From positions 1-6,255 of the forward strand of contig WLWR01000105.1 of assembly GCA_012103495.1 (NCBI GenBank): DNA of 6,255 nt. Reading direction: 5' to 3'. Below the pieces are notes generated by a model. The model was not told where the DNA came from. It saw only the letters and a program-made list of their open reading frames with translations, and did not search any database. Position 1 is the stretch's first letter. Every line of letters begins with the position of its first letter. This document shows positions 1-5,601 of the stretch, piece by piece. The DNA comes from Legionellales bacterium (GTDB lineage Bacteria; Pseudomonadota; Gammaproteobacteria; WLWR01). The translations under genes and the position numbers were made by a program.

Positions 1-915
1 AAATTATCTTGGCAAGCCATCCGTGATTGGCAGCCTAAACAAGGTGTTCTATGGGTGCACTTGGATTTTACCGAGCATAATAGCCAACGCTGGCTGTCAG
101 AAGATGCGAATATTCCTTCTCTGATTGCTCAAGCGTTGCTTGCCGACGAAAGCCGTCCACGGACAACGGTTTACAAAGAAGGGTTTTTAACTACCATGCG
201 AGGTCTTAATTTAAATCCAGGCGCAGATCCCCAAGACATGGTGTCAATTCGAATGTGGTGTGAACAACATCGAGTGATCACCACGCGTCGTCGCCATTTA
301 TTATCAATTGATGATTTGCAACAAGATATTGCCAATGGTCGAAGTCCACAAACTTCTCATCAAGTTGTGATTCGAATTGCCGAGTGTCTAGCACAGCGCA
401 TGTCTAATCCTATTGAAGAAGTTGATGATCAATTAGATGCGTTGTCTGAACAAATTATTGATGCGCAATCGTATCAGATGCGCAGCCAATTGGCAGATTT
501 ACGTCGCCAAGTGGTTTCACTGCGTCGTTATTTGGCACCACAGCGAGAAGCGCTCAGTGAACTCTATTTAAATGAACGAACTGAATTGAATTCAATGGAT
601 AGAATGCGAATCAGAGAAATTTCAGAAAGAATCACTTATTACGTTGAAGAGCTAGATAGCGCCAGAGATCGAGCGTCTGTGACCCAAGAAGAATTAATGG
701 GAAGATTGGCGGAAAAAATGGAGCAGCGCATGTATTTATTATCCATTGTCGCAGTCATTTTTCTGCCTTTAAGTTTTGTCACAGGGTTATTAGGCATTAA
801 CGTCGATGGTATCCCTTTTGCGAATTTACCCACAGCTTTCGCCATGGTTTGTATCGGTTTAGTCGGTCTAGGCTTAATAGAATGGTGGCTGTTTCGTAAA
901 TTAAAGTGGATATAA
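1..915 (+). CDS. zntB: ZntB-like CorA-superfamily metal transporter, 5'-truncated by the window edge
   Basis: This is an inner-membrane divalent cation transporter of the CorA/ZntB superfamily; E. coli ZntB moves zinc. The frame is open from base 1, and the residues before the GTG at 55 (ending VLWVHLDFTEHN) match the usual ZntB N-terminal region, so that GTG is internal and the gene begins upstream. 304 codons are visible; E. coli ZntB has 327 residues, so roughly 20 are missing. The fold reads as expected: a cytoplasmic alpha/beta part, a long helical region (about residues 130-245, with many charged and Gln residues), then two C-terminal membrane helices (about 246-264 and 279-298). Between them sits GINVDGIP, the ZntB version of the CorA GMN signature, at residues 265-272. 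The protein ends in a short basic tail. The antiporter gene follows after 12 nt, suggesting one transcript. The family is secure. Zinc specificity is inferred from the GIN signature, and another divalent metal is possible. Confidence 0.92.
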   Translation, partial: KLSWQAIRDWQPKQGVLWVHLDFTEHNSQRWLSEDANIPSLIAQALLADESRPRTTVYKEGFLTTMRGLNLNPGADPQDMVSIRMWCEQHRVITTRRRHLLSIDDLQQDIANGRSPQTSHQVVIRIAECLAQRMSNPIEEVDDQLDALSEQIIDAQSYQMRSQLADLRRQVVSLRRYLAPQREALSELYLNERTELNSMDRMRIREISERITYYVEELDSARDRASVTQEELMGRLAEKMEQRMYLLSIVAVIFLPLSFVTGLLGINVDGIPFANLPTAFAMVCIGLVGLGLIEWWLFRKLKWI

Positions 916-927
916 AGTGGTATTTTG

Positions 928-2082
928 ATGGAATTTGATCACGCCTTGCCAATTACTATTGGCATTATATGGTTGGTTATCTTAATTGGCTTTGTACTAC
1001 GCAGGCTGAATCAGCCGTATGTGGTAAGTTATTTATTGGCGGGAATTTTATTGGGGCCTAGCGGCATTGGATTGATTACCGATCAAGATATGCTATATCG
1101 CATGGGTGAATTTGGTGTAATGCTGTTGTTGTTTTTTATTGGCATGGAAATGGATTTGCCAAGTTTGTTGAGTCGTTGGCGCATTTCATTTATTCCTACC
1201 TTTGCTCAAATTTTCTTTAGCTTCTTAATTATTATTTGGTTGAATCGATGGTTGGAATGGCCATTGGAGCGCTGTTTATTGATTGCATTTGTGATCAGTC
1301 TAAGCAGTACAGCTGTTATTATTAAAATCTTAGAAGAATGGAATGAGTTACATACACGGGTTGGACAAACAGTAGTTGGTATTTTGATAGCACAAGATAT
1401 TTTGGTAGTGCCCATGTTGATTATTTTATCGGTGGTGGGTGGTGGCGATGTTGAAGAAGAAACGTTGGTGCTGCAAATCATTGCTTTGATTGGACTGGTT
1501 GGGTTGATTATTTTTTTAGTCAAAAATCAAAGAATCCGTTTACCGTTTACGCGGCATTTACGTAATGATCATGAATTACAAGTATTTGTGGCTTTGGGTA
1601 CTTGTTTTGGTATGGCATTCTTAACCGGTGCGGTAGGGCTGTCAACCGCGTTGGGAGCTTTTATTGGTGGTGTGATCATGGCTGCTGCGCGTGAAACAAA
1701 TTGGATCAAAAGTAAGCTGGAATCGATTCGGGTTATATTTGTTGCATTATTTTTTCTATCGGTTGGTTTGTTATTAAATTTAAATTTTATTGTCGAGAAT
1801 GGATGGGTAGTTATTTCATTGGTATTGGTGGTATTGATAGTAAATAGTTTTATCGCCAGTTTATTTTTACGAGTGATGGGATTACCACTGCGTGAAAGTA
1901 TTTATGCTGGGAGTTTATTGGCTCAGATTGGAGAGTTCAGTTTTGTATTAATTGCTAGTGGCTTAGCACTGCGCATTGTTTCTAACTATGCCTATCAATT
2001 GAGTATCGCAGTCATTGCGTTGACTTTGATCATAAGTCCATTGTGGATTGCTGCTACAAAACGTATCATCGGGTGGCGATAA
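928..2082 (+). CDS. CPA2-family (Kef-type) cation:proton antiporter, membrane domain only
   Basis: This is a 384-residue integral membrane protein of the monovalent cation:proton antiporter-2 family (Na+/H+ exchanger fold), expected to exchange K+ or Na+ for H+ across the inner membrane. About 12 hydrophobic segments run from residue 9 to 377. Family landmarks are AGILLGPSGIG (38-48), LLLFFIGMEMDL (67-78), SLSSTAV (125-131), GILIAQDILVVP with its Gln-Asp pair (151-162), LGAFIGGVIMA (242-252), LFFLSVGLLLN (274-284) and AQIGEFSFVL (332-341). It stops shortly after the last helix, so it lacks the C-terminal nucleotide-binding RCK/TrkA-N domain that E. coli KefB and KefC carry. The ATG at 928 is preferred over an in-frame TTG at 925, with a weak AGTGG ribosome site at 916-920. 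The gene starts 12 nt after the zntB stop and is followed after 19 nt by a secreted-protein gene. The transported ion cannot be read from the sequence. Confidence 0.92.
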   Translation: MEFDHALPITIGIIWLVILIGFVLRRLNQPYVVSYLLAGILLGPSGIGLITDQDMLYRMGEFGVMLLLFFIGMEMDLPSLLSRWRISFIPTFAQIFFSFLIIIWLNRWLEWPLERCLLIAFVISLSSTAVIIKILEEWNELHTRVGQTVVGILIAQDILVVPMLIILSVVGGGDVEEETLVLQIIALIGLVGLIIFLVKNQRIRLPFTRHLRNDHELQVFVALGTCFGMAFLTGAVGLSTALGAFIGGVIMAAARETNWIKSKLESIRVIFVALFFLSVGLLLNLNFIVENGWVVISLVLVVLIVNSFIASLFLRVMGLPLRESIYAGSLLAQIGEFSFVLIASGLALRIVSNYAYQLSIAVIALTLIISPLWIAATKRIIGWR

Positions 2083-2101
2083 ATGAATACAGGAATATCA
2101 A

Positions 2102-2470
2102 ATGAAAAAATATATGACTCAATTGTGTGGAGTAGGATTGCTTTTATGGTGTTGTCACATTAGTTATGCCGGTGAAGGTGGATTGATGTTGATTGAGTCC
2201 AGTGGATACTTGCCACGTCATGCCGGTGGTGGTTTTGCTGGCGAGCCTATCGCTTGCCAACCTGCGTTTACCAGTGCTTTACAGAGACTGTGTGACGATA
2301 CACCACAGTGCGAATTCACTGCATCGATGGCGTTTTGTCGCGCCAGTCTGGCACCTGTGGAAGCTGTCTTAACAGTCAGTTTCCAATGCCGTTATGCTTC
2401 AGGCGATGTTGAACAACATAAAAATAAAATGTTGGAAACCGACGAATGGGTATCGATTCAATGTGACTGA
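2102..2470 (+). CDS. Small secreted six-cysteine protein of unknown function
   Basis: This is a 122-residue protein with a clear Sec signal peptide: MKKYM, a hydrophobic core at about residues 8-18, and a likely cleavage after SYA (residue 23). The predicted mature chain of about 99 residues has six cysteines, at 52, 64, 70, 79, 96 and 121, an even number that would suit three disulfides in the periplasm. A Gly-rich stretch (GGGFAG, 42-47) precedes the first cysteine. The arrangement LC-x5-C-x8-C ending in LTVSFQC loosely recalls the C-terminal half of SUEL-type (rhamnose-binding) lectin domains, but this is a visual impression of cysteine spacing only. The gene lies 19 nt after the antiporter stop and has an AGGAA ribosome site (2091-2095), 6 nt from its ATG, so it probably belongs to the same operon. 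The reading frame ends just before IS3 debris, but the protein ends on a cysteine and looks complete. I do not recognise the family. Confidence 0.8.
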   Translation: MKKYMTQLCGVGLLLWCCHISYAGEGGLMLIESSGYLPRHAGGGFAGEPIACQPAFTSALQRLCDDTPQCEFTASMAFCRASLAPVEAVLTVSFQCRYASGDVEQHKNKMLETDEWVSIQCD

Positions 2471-2540
2471 CGCATAAAAAAACTATTGTTGGTTTCAGTC
2501 CCCATCGTAATACATTTGTTCCTGAGTATGGAATGTATGA

Positions 2541-2671
2541 CCCACTGCAAATAGACTGGGTCGTTGGGTGAGAGAATGTCGAGCGAAAGAAACCAAGGCA
2601 TTCGGCGGTCCTGGCCAGTTGAGCGATGAGCAATTGAATCTACAGCGGCCTTCTTTGCGCAAGAAACGTAT
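2541..2671 (+). pseudogene. IS3-family OrfA (transposase helix-turn-helix subunit) fragment
   Basis: In the frame starting at 2541, positions 2550-2648 read NRLGRWVRECRAKETKAF, then GGPGQLSDEQLNLQR, which is typical of the region after the helix-turn-helix in IS3 OrfA proteins. The following leucine-zipper-like stretch (usually ending in RDILKKA) is missing. The sequence resumes in another frame at 2648 with AFFAQETY. This implies a small internal deletion of roughly 15-20 codons at about 2648. A stop codon at 2538-2540 closes the frame upstream. EYGM at 2524-2535 in a different frame could be a further OrfA piece displaced by an indel. The function is lost. Confidence 0.65.
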
Positions 2672-2801
2672 TAAAGTATGCGTTTATCGCCCAGCATAAC
2701 AAGGTGTGGTCCGTGGGTATGATGTGTCGCCTATGTTGGGATACCAATCCCCGAATCAATTTGAAAAGCAATACAGTGATTTAATCAAAAATGTTGCTTA
2801 A
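2671..2801 (+). pseudogene. IS3-family OrfB (DDE transposase) start fused to its C-terminus
   Basis: Positions 2671-2733 read LKYAFIAQHNKVWSVGMMCRL, the usual opening of IS3 OrfB. From 2733 a different frame reads MLGYQSPNQFEKQYSDLIK and stops at 2799-2801, which is the usual OrfB C-terminus. The junction falls at about 2731-2736. It removes nearly all of the catalytic rve (DDE) domain, including all three acidic residues, so no active transposase can be made. The retained ends are those closest to OrfA and to the right terminus, consistent with one large internal deletion. Confidence 0.7.
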
Positions 2802-2807
2802 CTGAGG

Positions 2808-2828
2808 TGTCCAGATTCGCTTGACCAC
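2808..2828 (+). repeat. Probable right terminal inverted repeat of the IS3 remnant
   Basis: TGTCCAGATTCGCTTGACCA follows the OrfB stop codon by 6 nt. That is the usual place for the right inverted repeat of an IS3 element, and TGTCCAG..T resembles the inner part of IS3-group ends. No complementary left copy was found between 2470 and 2541, so the left end was probably deleted. The exact outer base cannot be fixed without a full-length relative. Confidence 0.5.
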
Positions 2829-2831
2829 GTC

Positions 2832-2883
2832 GGAATGGGTATGGTATTACCCATTCCACTTGAAGCTTCAAGTAGAATGGGTA
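2832..2883. repeat. Compact palindromic repeat (copy A) with two overlapping hairpins
   Basis: Two inverted repeats share an arm. GGAATGGGTA (2832-2841) pairs perfectly with TACCCATTCC (2848-2857) around a 6-nt loop. TACCCATTCCACTTGAAG (2848-2865) pairs with the adjoining 2866-2883 with one mismatch in 18 (A at 2874). The two folds are mutually exclusive. The sequence begins 4 bases after the IS3 end and lies 16 nt past the poxB stop on the other strand. No U-run follows on either strand, so a standard intrinsic terminator is not supported. A role in 3'-end protection or transcription stopping is possible. It shares the TACCCATTCCAC arm with the larger repeat at 5356-5433. Confidence 0.75.
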
Positions 2884-2899
2884 TAGGTGATGAAACTGG

Positions 2900-4636
2900 C
2901 TATCGTTTTTCTAAATCCGATTCGGCAAATTCAACCAATTCAGTCGCACGTCCATCTAAAATAGCTTTCAAGGAATACAAACCAAACTTATATACTTGCT
3001 CTGCGGAAACGTGAGGTGGCTTTAATAATTCCATCCGATTGGTACGCACGTCAATTAATGTGGGACCTGATAATTTAAATGCCTCGGTGAGTTTGGCTTC
3101 TAACTCATTGGCATCTTCAATGCGGATGCCGTGTAAACCAATGGCACGTGCCACTTGTGAAAAATCTGGGTTTTTTAAGTCCGTGTAAGCATCAAGCAAT
3201 CCTTCAGCTTTTTGTTCCAGCTCGACAAATCCCAATGAGCTGTTGTTATAAACAATAATTTTAATATCAATGTCTTCTTGTACTAGTGTGAGTAAATCAC
3301 CTAACAGCATAGAAATTCCACCATCACCGCTAAGTGAAATTACTTGTCGATCAGGAAATGCTTTTTTAATGCCAATGGCTTGTGGCATGGCGCAAGCCAT
3401 GGTGCCGTGCAGTAAACTGGTGAGTGTTCGGCGTTTACCATTGACTTCCAGATAACGTAAAATCCAAGCCATGGGGCCACCACCATCTGCAGTAAAAAAA
3501 GCATCGTCATCAGCTAATTGGCTCACAACACTGGTTAAATATTGAGGGTGAATGAGGGTGCTGGAGGCATGTGTATGCGAGGCACGCTCATTTAATTGGA
3601 TCAATGTCTTTTGATGTAATTCTTGATATTCTTTTAAAAAATCATCATTGTCTTTCGCTTTAATTTTTGGCATCAGGGCTAACAATGTTTCTTTGATGTC
3701 ACCAACCAATCCTAAATCTACTGGATGACGACGGCCTAGGTTTTCACCTTTAATATCAACTTGCAGCATGCGTGCTTGAGTCGGATAGAATTGTGGGTAA
3801 GCAAAATCAGTGCCGAGCATCAACAGTGTTTCACAGTTTTGAATCATGTGATAACCAGACTCGATACCTAACAACCCTGTCATGCCAACGTTGTATGGAT
3901 TGTCATATTCAATGAAATCTTTACTACGTGAAGTATGTGCCATAGGTGCTTTGAGCAATTCACACAAAGCGATAACTTGTTCATGCGCGCCTTGACAACC
4001 GGCGCCGACATAGACGCCAATTTTTTCTGAGCGATTGAGTTGATGAGCTAATTCTTCCAATTCATTTTCATTTGGACGAATAACTGGATGGGTGTGGTGG
4101 ATGCAAGTTTGGTTGGGAATTCGATAATCTATTTTCTGTGCGGCAATGTCGCCAGGTAAAATAATCACACTCACGCCACGTTTGGTGATTGCATGTTGCA
4201 TAGCACTGCAAAATAATTTTATAGCTTGCTGAGGGTGAGTTGCCATTTCACAGAAATGGCTGCACGATTCAAAAATTTGTTTGGCTTTGATTTCTTGAGG
4301 GAAGTTACTACCGACTTCATCAGATGGAATATGAGAGGCAATTGCCAGTACGGGTGCACCATTTCGATGGGACTCATACAATCCATTGATTAAATGTAAA
4401 CTACCGGGACCGCAACTGCCAGCACAAACGGTAAGCTCACCGCTCATCAAAGAATCAGCACCGGCAGCAAACGCGGCGACTTCTTCATGACGCACATGAA
4501 TCCAGTGGAGTGCCTCATGTCTGCGAATTGCATCGACAATATTATTTAAACTGTCTCCGACTATTCCATAGATTCGTTTGACGTTAGCAGCGACTAACAA
4601 GTCAATCATGACATCGGCAACTCGTTGGGTACTCAT
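2900..4636 (-). CDS. poxB: Pyruvate dehydrogenase (quinone) / pyruvate oxidase, PoxB type
   Basis: This is a peripheral membrane flavoenzyme that decarboxylates pyruvate to acetate and CO2 and passes electrons to ubiquinone. The 578 residues compare with 572 in E. coli PoxB and align throughout. The N-terminal ThDP-pyrimidine domain carries YGIVGDSLN (23-31), RHEEVAAFAAGA (49-60, catalytic Glu51) and CAGSCGPGSLHLINGL (71-86). The middle FAD domain runs from about 190 to 325 (GVYVGAGCQG, LLMLGTDF). The ThDP-pyrophosphate domain runs from about 355 to 535, with LSGDGG at 435-440 and YNNSSLGF at 463-470 forming the GDG...NN cofactor motif. The tail KFGLYSLKAILDGRATELVE (550-569) resembles E. coli's membrane/lipid-binding C-terminus, so lipid activation is plausible. 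An acetolactate synthase is less likely given this tail and the HGTMACAMPQA segment. The ATG at 4636 is chosen over an upstream GTG at 4651 because AAGGAG sits 6 nt before it. The deformylase gene lies 78 nt upstream on the same strand. Confidence 0.93.
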   Translation of the reverse strand: MSTQRVADVMIDLLVAANVKRIYGIVGDSLNNIVDAIRRHEALHWIHVRHEEVAAFAAGADSLMSGELTVCAGSCGPGSLHLINGLYESHRNGAPVLAIASHIPSDEVGSNFPQEIKAKQIFESCSHFCEMATHPQQAIKLFCSAMQHAITKRGVSVIILPGDIAAQKIDYRIPNQTCIHHTHPVIRPNENELEELAHQLNRSEKIGVYVGAGCQGAHEQVIALCELLKAPMAHTSRSKDFIEYDNPYNVGMTGLLGIESGYHMIQNCETLLMLGTDFAYPQFYPTQARMLQVDIKGENLGRRHPVDLGLVGDIKETLLALMPKIKAKDNDDFLKEYQELHQKTLIQLNERASHTHASSTLIHPQYLTSVVSQLADDDAFFTADGGGPMAWILRYLEVNGKRRTLTSLLHGTMACAMPQAIGIKKAFPDRQVISLSGDGGISMLLGDLLTLVQEDIDIKIIVYNNSSLGFVELEQKAEGLLDAYTDLKNPDFSQVARAIGLHGIRIEDANELEAKLTEAFKLSGPTLIDVRTNRMELLKPPHVSAEQVYKFGLYSLKAILDGRATELVEFAESDLEKR

Positions 4637-4642
4637 GTTGTT

Positions 4643-4648
4643 CTCCTT
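4643..4648 (-). promoter_or_regulatory. poxB ribosome binding site (decides the start)
   Basis: AAGGAG on the minus strand lies 6 nt before the ATG at 4636. The upstream in-frame GTG (4651) would sit before this site and have no ribosome site of its own, so the ATG is the likely start. Confidence 0.85.
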
Positions 4649-4667
4649 CACAATGGGTTTGGTAAAC

Positions 4668-4677
4668 TTAGCATAAG
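4668..4677 (-). promoter_or_regulatory. Possible sigma-S-like -10 element of poxB
   Basis: On the minus strand CTTATGCTAAG contains TATGCT (4675 to 4670), which fits the TAYRCT core of stationary-phase (RpoS) -10 elements. No good -35 box lies at normal spacing, which is tolerated by RpoS promoters. Transcription would start near 4663, giving a leader of about 27 nt that includes the AAGGAG. E. coli poxB is known to depend on RpoS, which makes the match more credible but does not prove it. Confidence 0.35.
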
Positions 4678-4714
4678 AATTTAGGGACTGCCTATTTATT
4701 ATTTTGATGGAAGG

Positions 4715-5245
4715 TTACAAAGACAACACATCGGTCAATTCACTTTCAAATCCAAATTGACCCAGGTCAGTAAGGCGCTGTGGAAATAAAATTCCATCCA
4801 GATGATCGCATTCATGTTGGATCACCTTGGCGTGAAAGCCGGTAGCACAGCGTTCGATTTTTTGACCGTCTGTATTAAATCCCCAATAGCGGATTTGGTT
4901 AAATCTTTTCACAACACCTCGTAATCCAGGAACGCTTAAACAACCTTCCCACATGTCTTCTGTATCTTGAGACAGAATTTCAAACTGTGGGTTGATCAAG
5001 ATGGTTTTAGGAACCGGTTCTGCTTTGGGATAGCGAGGGTTTTGTTCAAAGCCAAATACAATGACACGCTTAAGAACGCCAATTTGTGGGGCCGCAATGC
5101 CTGCACCTTGATAGTGGGCCATGGTGTCTTGTAGATCAGTGATTAGAGCAGCTAGTTTTTTTGAATTAAATTGATCAACAGTCAGTGGTTTGGATATTTG
5201 ATACAACAATGGATTTCCCATTTTCAAAGGAGTTTTAATTGCCAT
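4715..5245 (-). CDS. def: Peptide deformylase
   Basis: This cytoplasmic metalloenzyme removes the formyl group from the N-terminal methionine of new proteins. All three signature motifs are present in the 176-residue protein: GAGIAAPQIG (47-56), EGCLSVPG (100-107, metal ligand Cys102) and QHECDHLDG (143-151, ligands His144 and His148, catalytic Glu145). The opening PLKMGNPLLYQISKPL matches the usual start of the family, and the length is normal, so it should be active. An AAGGA ribosome site lies 7 nt before the ATG. The usual bacterial partner fmt (Met-tRNA formyltransferase) is not next to it; poxB follows instead. This copy may therefore be a second deformylase, separate from a def-fmt operon elsewhere. 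That is an inference from context only. The gene is divergent from the monooxygenase. Confidence 0.95.
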   Translation of the reverse strand: MAIKTPLKMGNPLLYQISKPLTVDQFNSKKLAALITDLQDTMAHYQGAGIAAPQIGVLKRVIVFGFEQNPRYPKAEPVPKTILINPQFEILSQDTEDMWEGCLSVPGLRGVVKRFNQIRYWGFNTDGQKIERCATGFHAKVIQHECDHLDGILFPQRLTDLGQFGFESELTDVLSL

Positions 5246-5289
5246 GGTTCATTCCTTGCCATTGATGTTTTTTATTGAATCGTATCTCA

Positions 5290-5318
5290 TTTGTAGATCA
5301 ACTATGCGCGAATGGCAA
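5290..5318 (-). promoter_or_regulatory. Candidate sigma-70 promoter of the deformylase gene
   Basis: On the minus strand TTGCCA (5318 to 5313; five of six to TTGACA) is separated by 17 bp from TACAAA (5295 to 5290; four of six to TATAAT). Transcription would start near 5283, about 38 nt before the ATG at 5245. This is a consensus match only. Confidence 0.35.
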
Positions 5319-5355
5319 CTATGTCTTCATGTTTAACGATACATTATTGGAATGG

Positions 5356-5433
5356 TATACCCATTTTAAAATGCTGCTGGAGATAACAAGCCAACCGCGA
5401 GCAGGGTTCGCATCTTGAGGTGGAATGGGTATA
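5356..5433. repeat. 78-bp foldback repeat (copy B) related to the repeat at 2832-2883
   Basis: A perfect 10-bp terminal inverted repeat, TATACCCATT (5356-5365) and AATGGGTATA (5424-5433), encloses 58 bp. Inside it, ATGC (5371-5374) can pair with GCAT (5410-5413), and CTGCT (5374-5378) with AGCAG (5400-5404), using the shared C at 5374 in only one of the two stems. The whole unit could fold into a long imperfect hairpin. Read on the minus strand, its right arm begins TACCCATTCCACCTCAAG, matching copy A's TACCCATTCCACTTGAAG at 16 of 18 positions, so the two belong to one repeat family. No reading frame of note lies in it. It sits in the spacer between the divergent deformylase and monooxygenase genes. 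Confidence 0.7.
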
Positions 5434-5437
5434 TAAT
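5432..5437 (+). promoter_or_regulatory. TATAAT -10-like hexamer at the edge of repeat B
   Basis: A perfect TATAAT overlaps the last two bases of the foldback repeat. The best -35-like hexamer, TTCGCA (5407-5412), lies at a long 19-bp spacing inside the repeat. If used, transcription would start near 5444, giving the monooxygenase a leader of about 158 nt with the operator-like palindrome close to +10. The evidence is weak because the -35 is poor. Confidence 0.25.
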
Positions 5438-5452
5438 GCTTTTCTTTGTTTG

Positions 5453-5469
5453 TTCAAATGATATTTGAA
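5453..5469. promoter_or_regulatory. Operator-like palindrome TTCAAAT-GAT-ATTTGAA
   Basis: This is a perfect 7-bp inverted repeat around 3 bp, the size and symmetry of a dimeric repressor site (TetR- or MarR-type, for example). It lies just after the TATAAT at 5432 and about 130 bp before the monooxygenase start. A second, shorter TTCAA/TTGAA repeat lies at 5513-5524. The regulator is not in the window. Confidence 0.4.
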
Positions 5470-5512
5470 TATGGTGAGGGAGTACGGGAGATTGTGAAAA
5501 TAGCATGGTATG

Positions 5513-5524
5513 TTCAAAGTTGAA
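5513..5524. promoter_or_regulatory. Second operator-like inverted repeat TTCAA-AG-TTGAA
   Basis: This is a perfect 5-bp inverted repeat around 2 bp. Like the site at 5453-5469 it begins TGTTCAAA and ends TTGAAT, with centres about 57 bp apart. It is short enough to be chance in AT-rich DNA; the repetition of the same flanks is what makes it worth recording. Confidence 0.3.
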
Positions 5525-5587
5525 TTGACGTAAGCAGCATCAGAAAACTGTGACTACCTAAGGTGGTTTAAAATAAAAAATGATGAC

Positions 5588-5592
5588 GGAGG
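5588..5592 (+). promoter_or_regulatory. Ribosome binding site of the monooxygenase
   Basis: GGAGG lies 9 nt before the ATG at 5602 and 12 nt before the adjacent in-frame ATG at 5605, which favours 5602. Confidence 0.75.
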
Positions 5593-5601
5593 TATAGTCA
5601 A

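Larger units (their letters stand above)
2521..2828 (+). mobile_element. Degenerate, internally deleted IS3-family insertion sequence remnant
   Basis: Short pieces of both IS3-type transposase frames appear in the right order: an OrfA middle (LGRWVRECRAKETKAF and so on), the OrfA end (AFFAQET), the OrfB start (LKYAFIAQHNKVW) and the OrfB end (GYQSPNQFEKQ, stop at 2799). A terminal-repeat-like sequence follows at 2808-2827. The OrfB start lies in the -1 frame relative to the OrfA end, as in intact IS3 elements. About 300 bp remain of an element normally around 1.2-1.5 kb. No matching left inverted repeat was found, so the left edge is uncertain. The piece cannot encode a working transposase. 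It lies between the ends of two convergent genes. Confidence 0.75.

Noticed and set aside
55..57. GTG as the start of the zntB-like gene
   Set aside because: The frame stays open to base 1 and the residues before the GTG fit the family, so the start is outside the window.
639..845. Minus-strand open frame of 68 codons
   Set aside because: It is antisense to the conserved C-terminal half of the zntB-like gene.
925..927. TTG as the start of the antiporter
   Set aside because: An ATG follows immediately at 928 and is better spaced from the weak AGTGG site.
1206..1523. Minus-strand open frame of 105 codons
   Set aside because: It is wholly antisense to the well-supported antiporter gene, with low-complexity composition and no ribosome site noted.
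2443..2452. GAATGGGTAT inside the secreted-protein gene as a third copy of the palindromic repeat
   Set aside because: Only one arm matches, with no inverted partner, and it encodes part of a continuous protein; likely chance.
2376..2633. Minus-strand open frame of 85 codons
   Set aside because: It runs antisense across the end of the secreted-protein gene and into the IS3 OrfA fragment; no recognisable protein.
3270..3455. Plus-strand open frame of 61 codons inside poxB
   Set aside because: It is a shadow of the conserved ThDP-binding region of poxB.
4649..4651. GTG as the poxB start, adding five residues
   Set aside because: It lies upstream of the AAGGAG that serves the ATG at 4636, and the extra residues are not typical of PoxB.
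5525..5560. TTGACG (5525-5530) as the -35 of a monooxygenase promoter
   Set aside because: No acceptable -10 hexamer lies 15-19 bp downstream.
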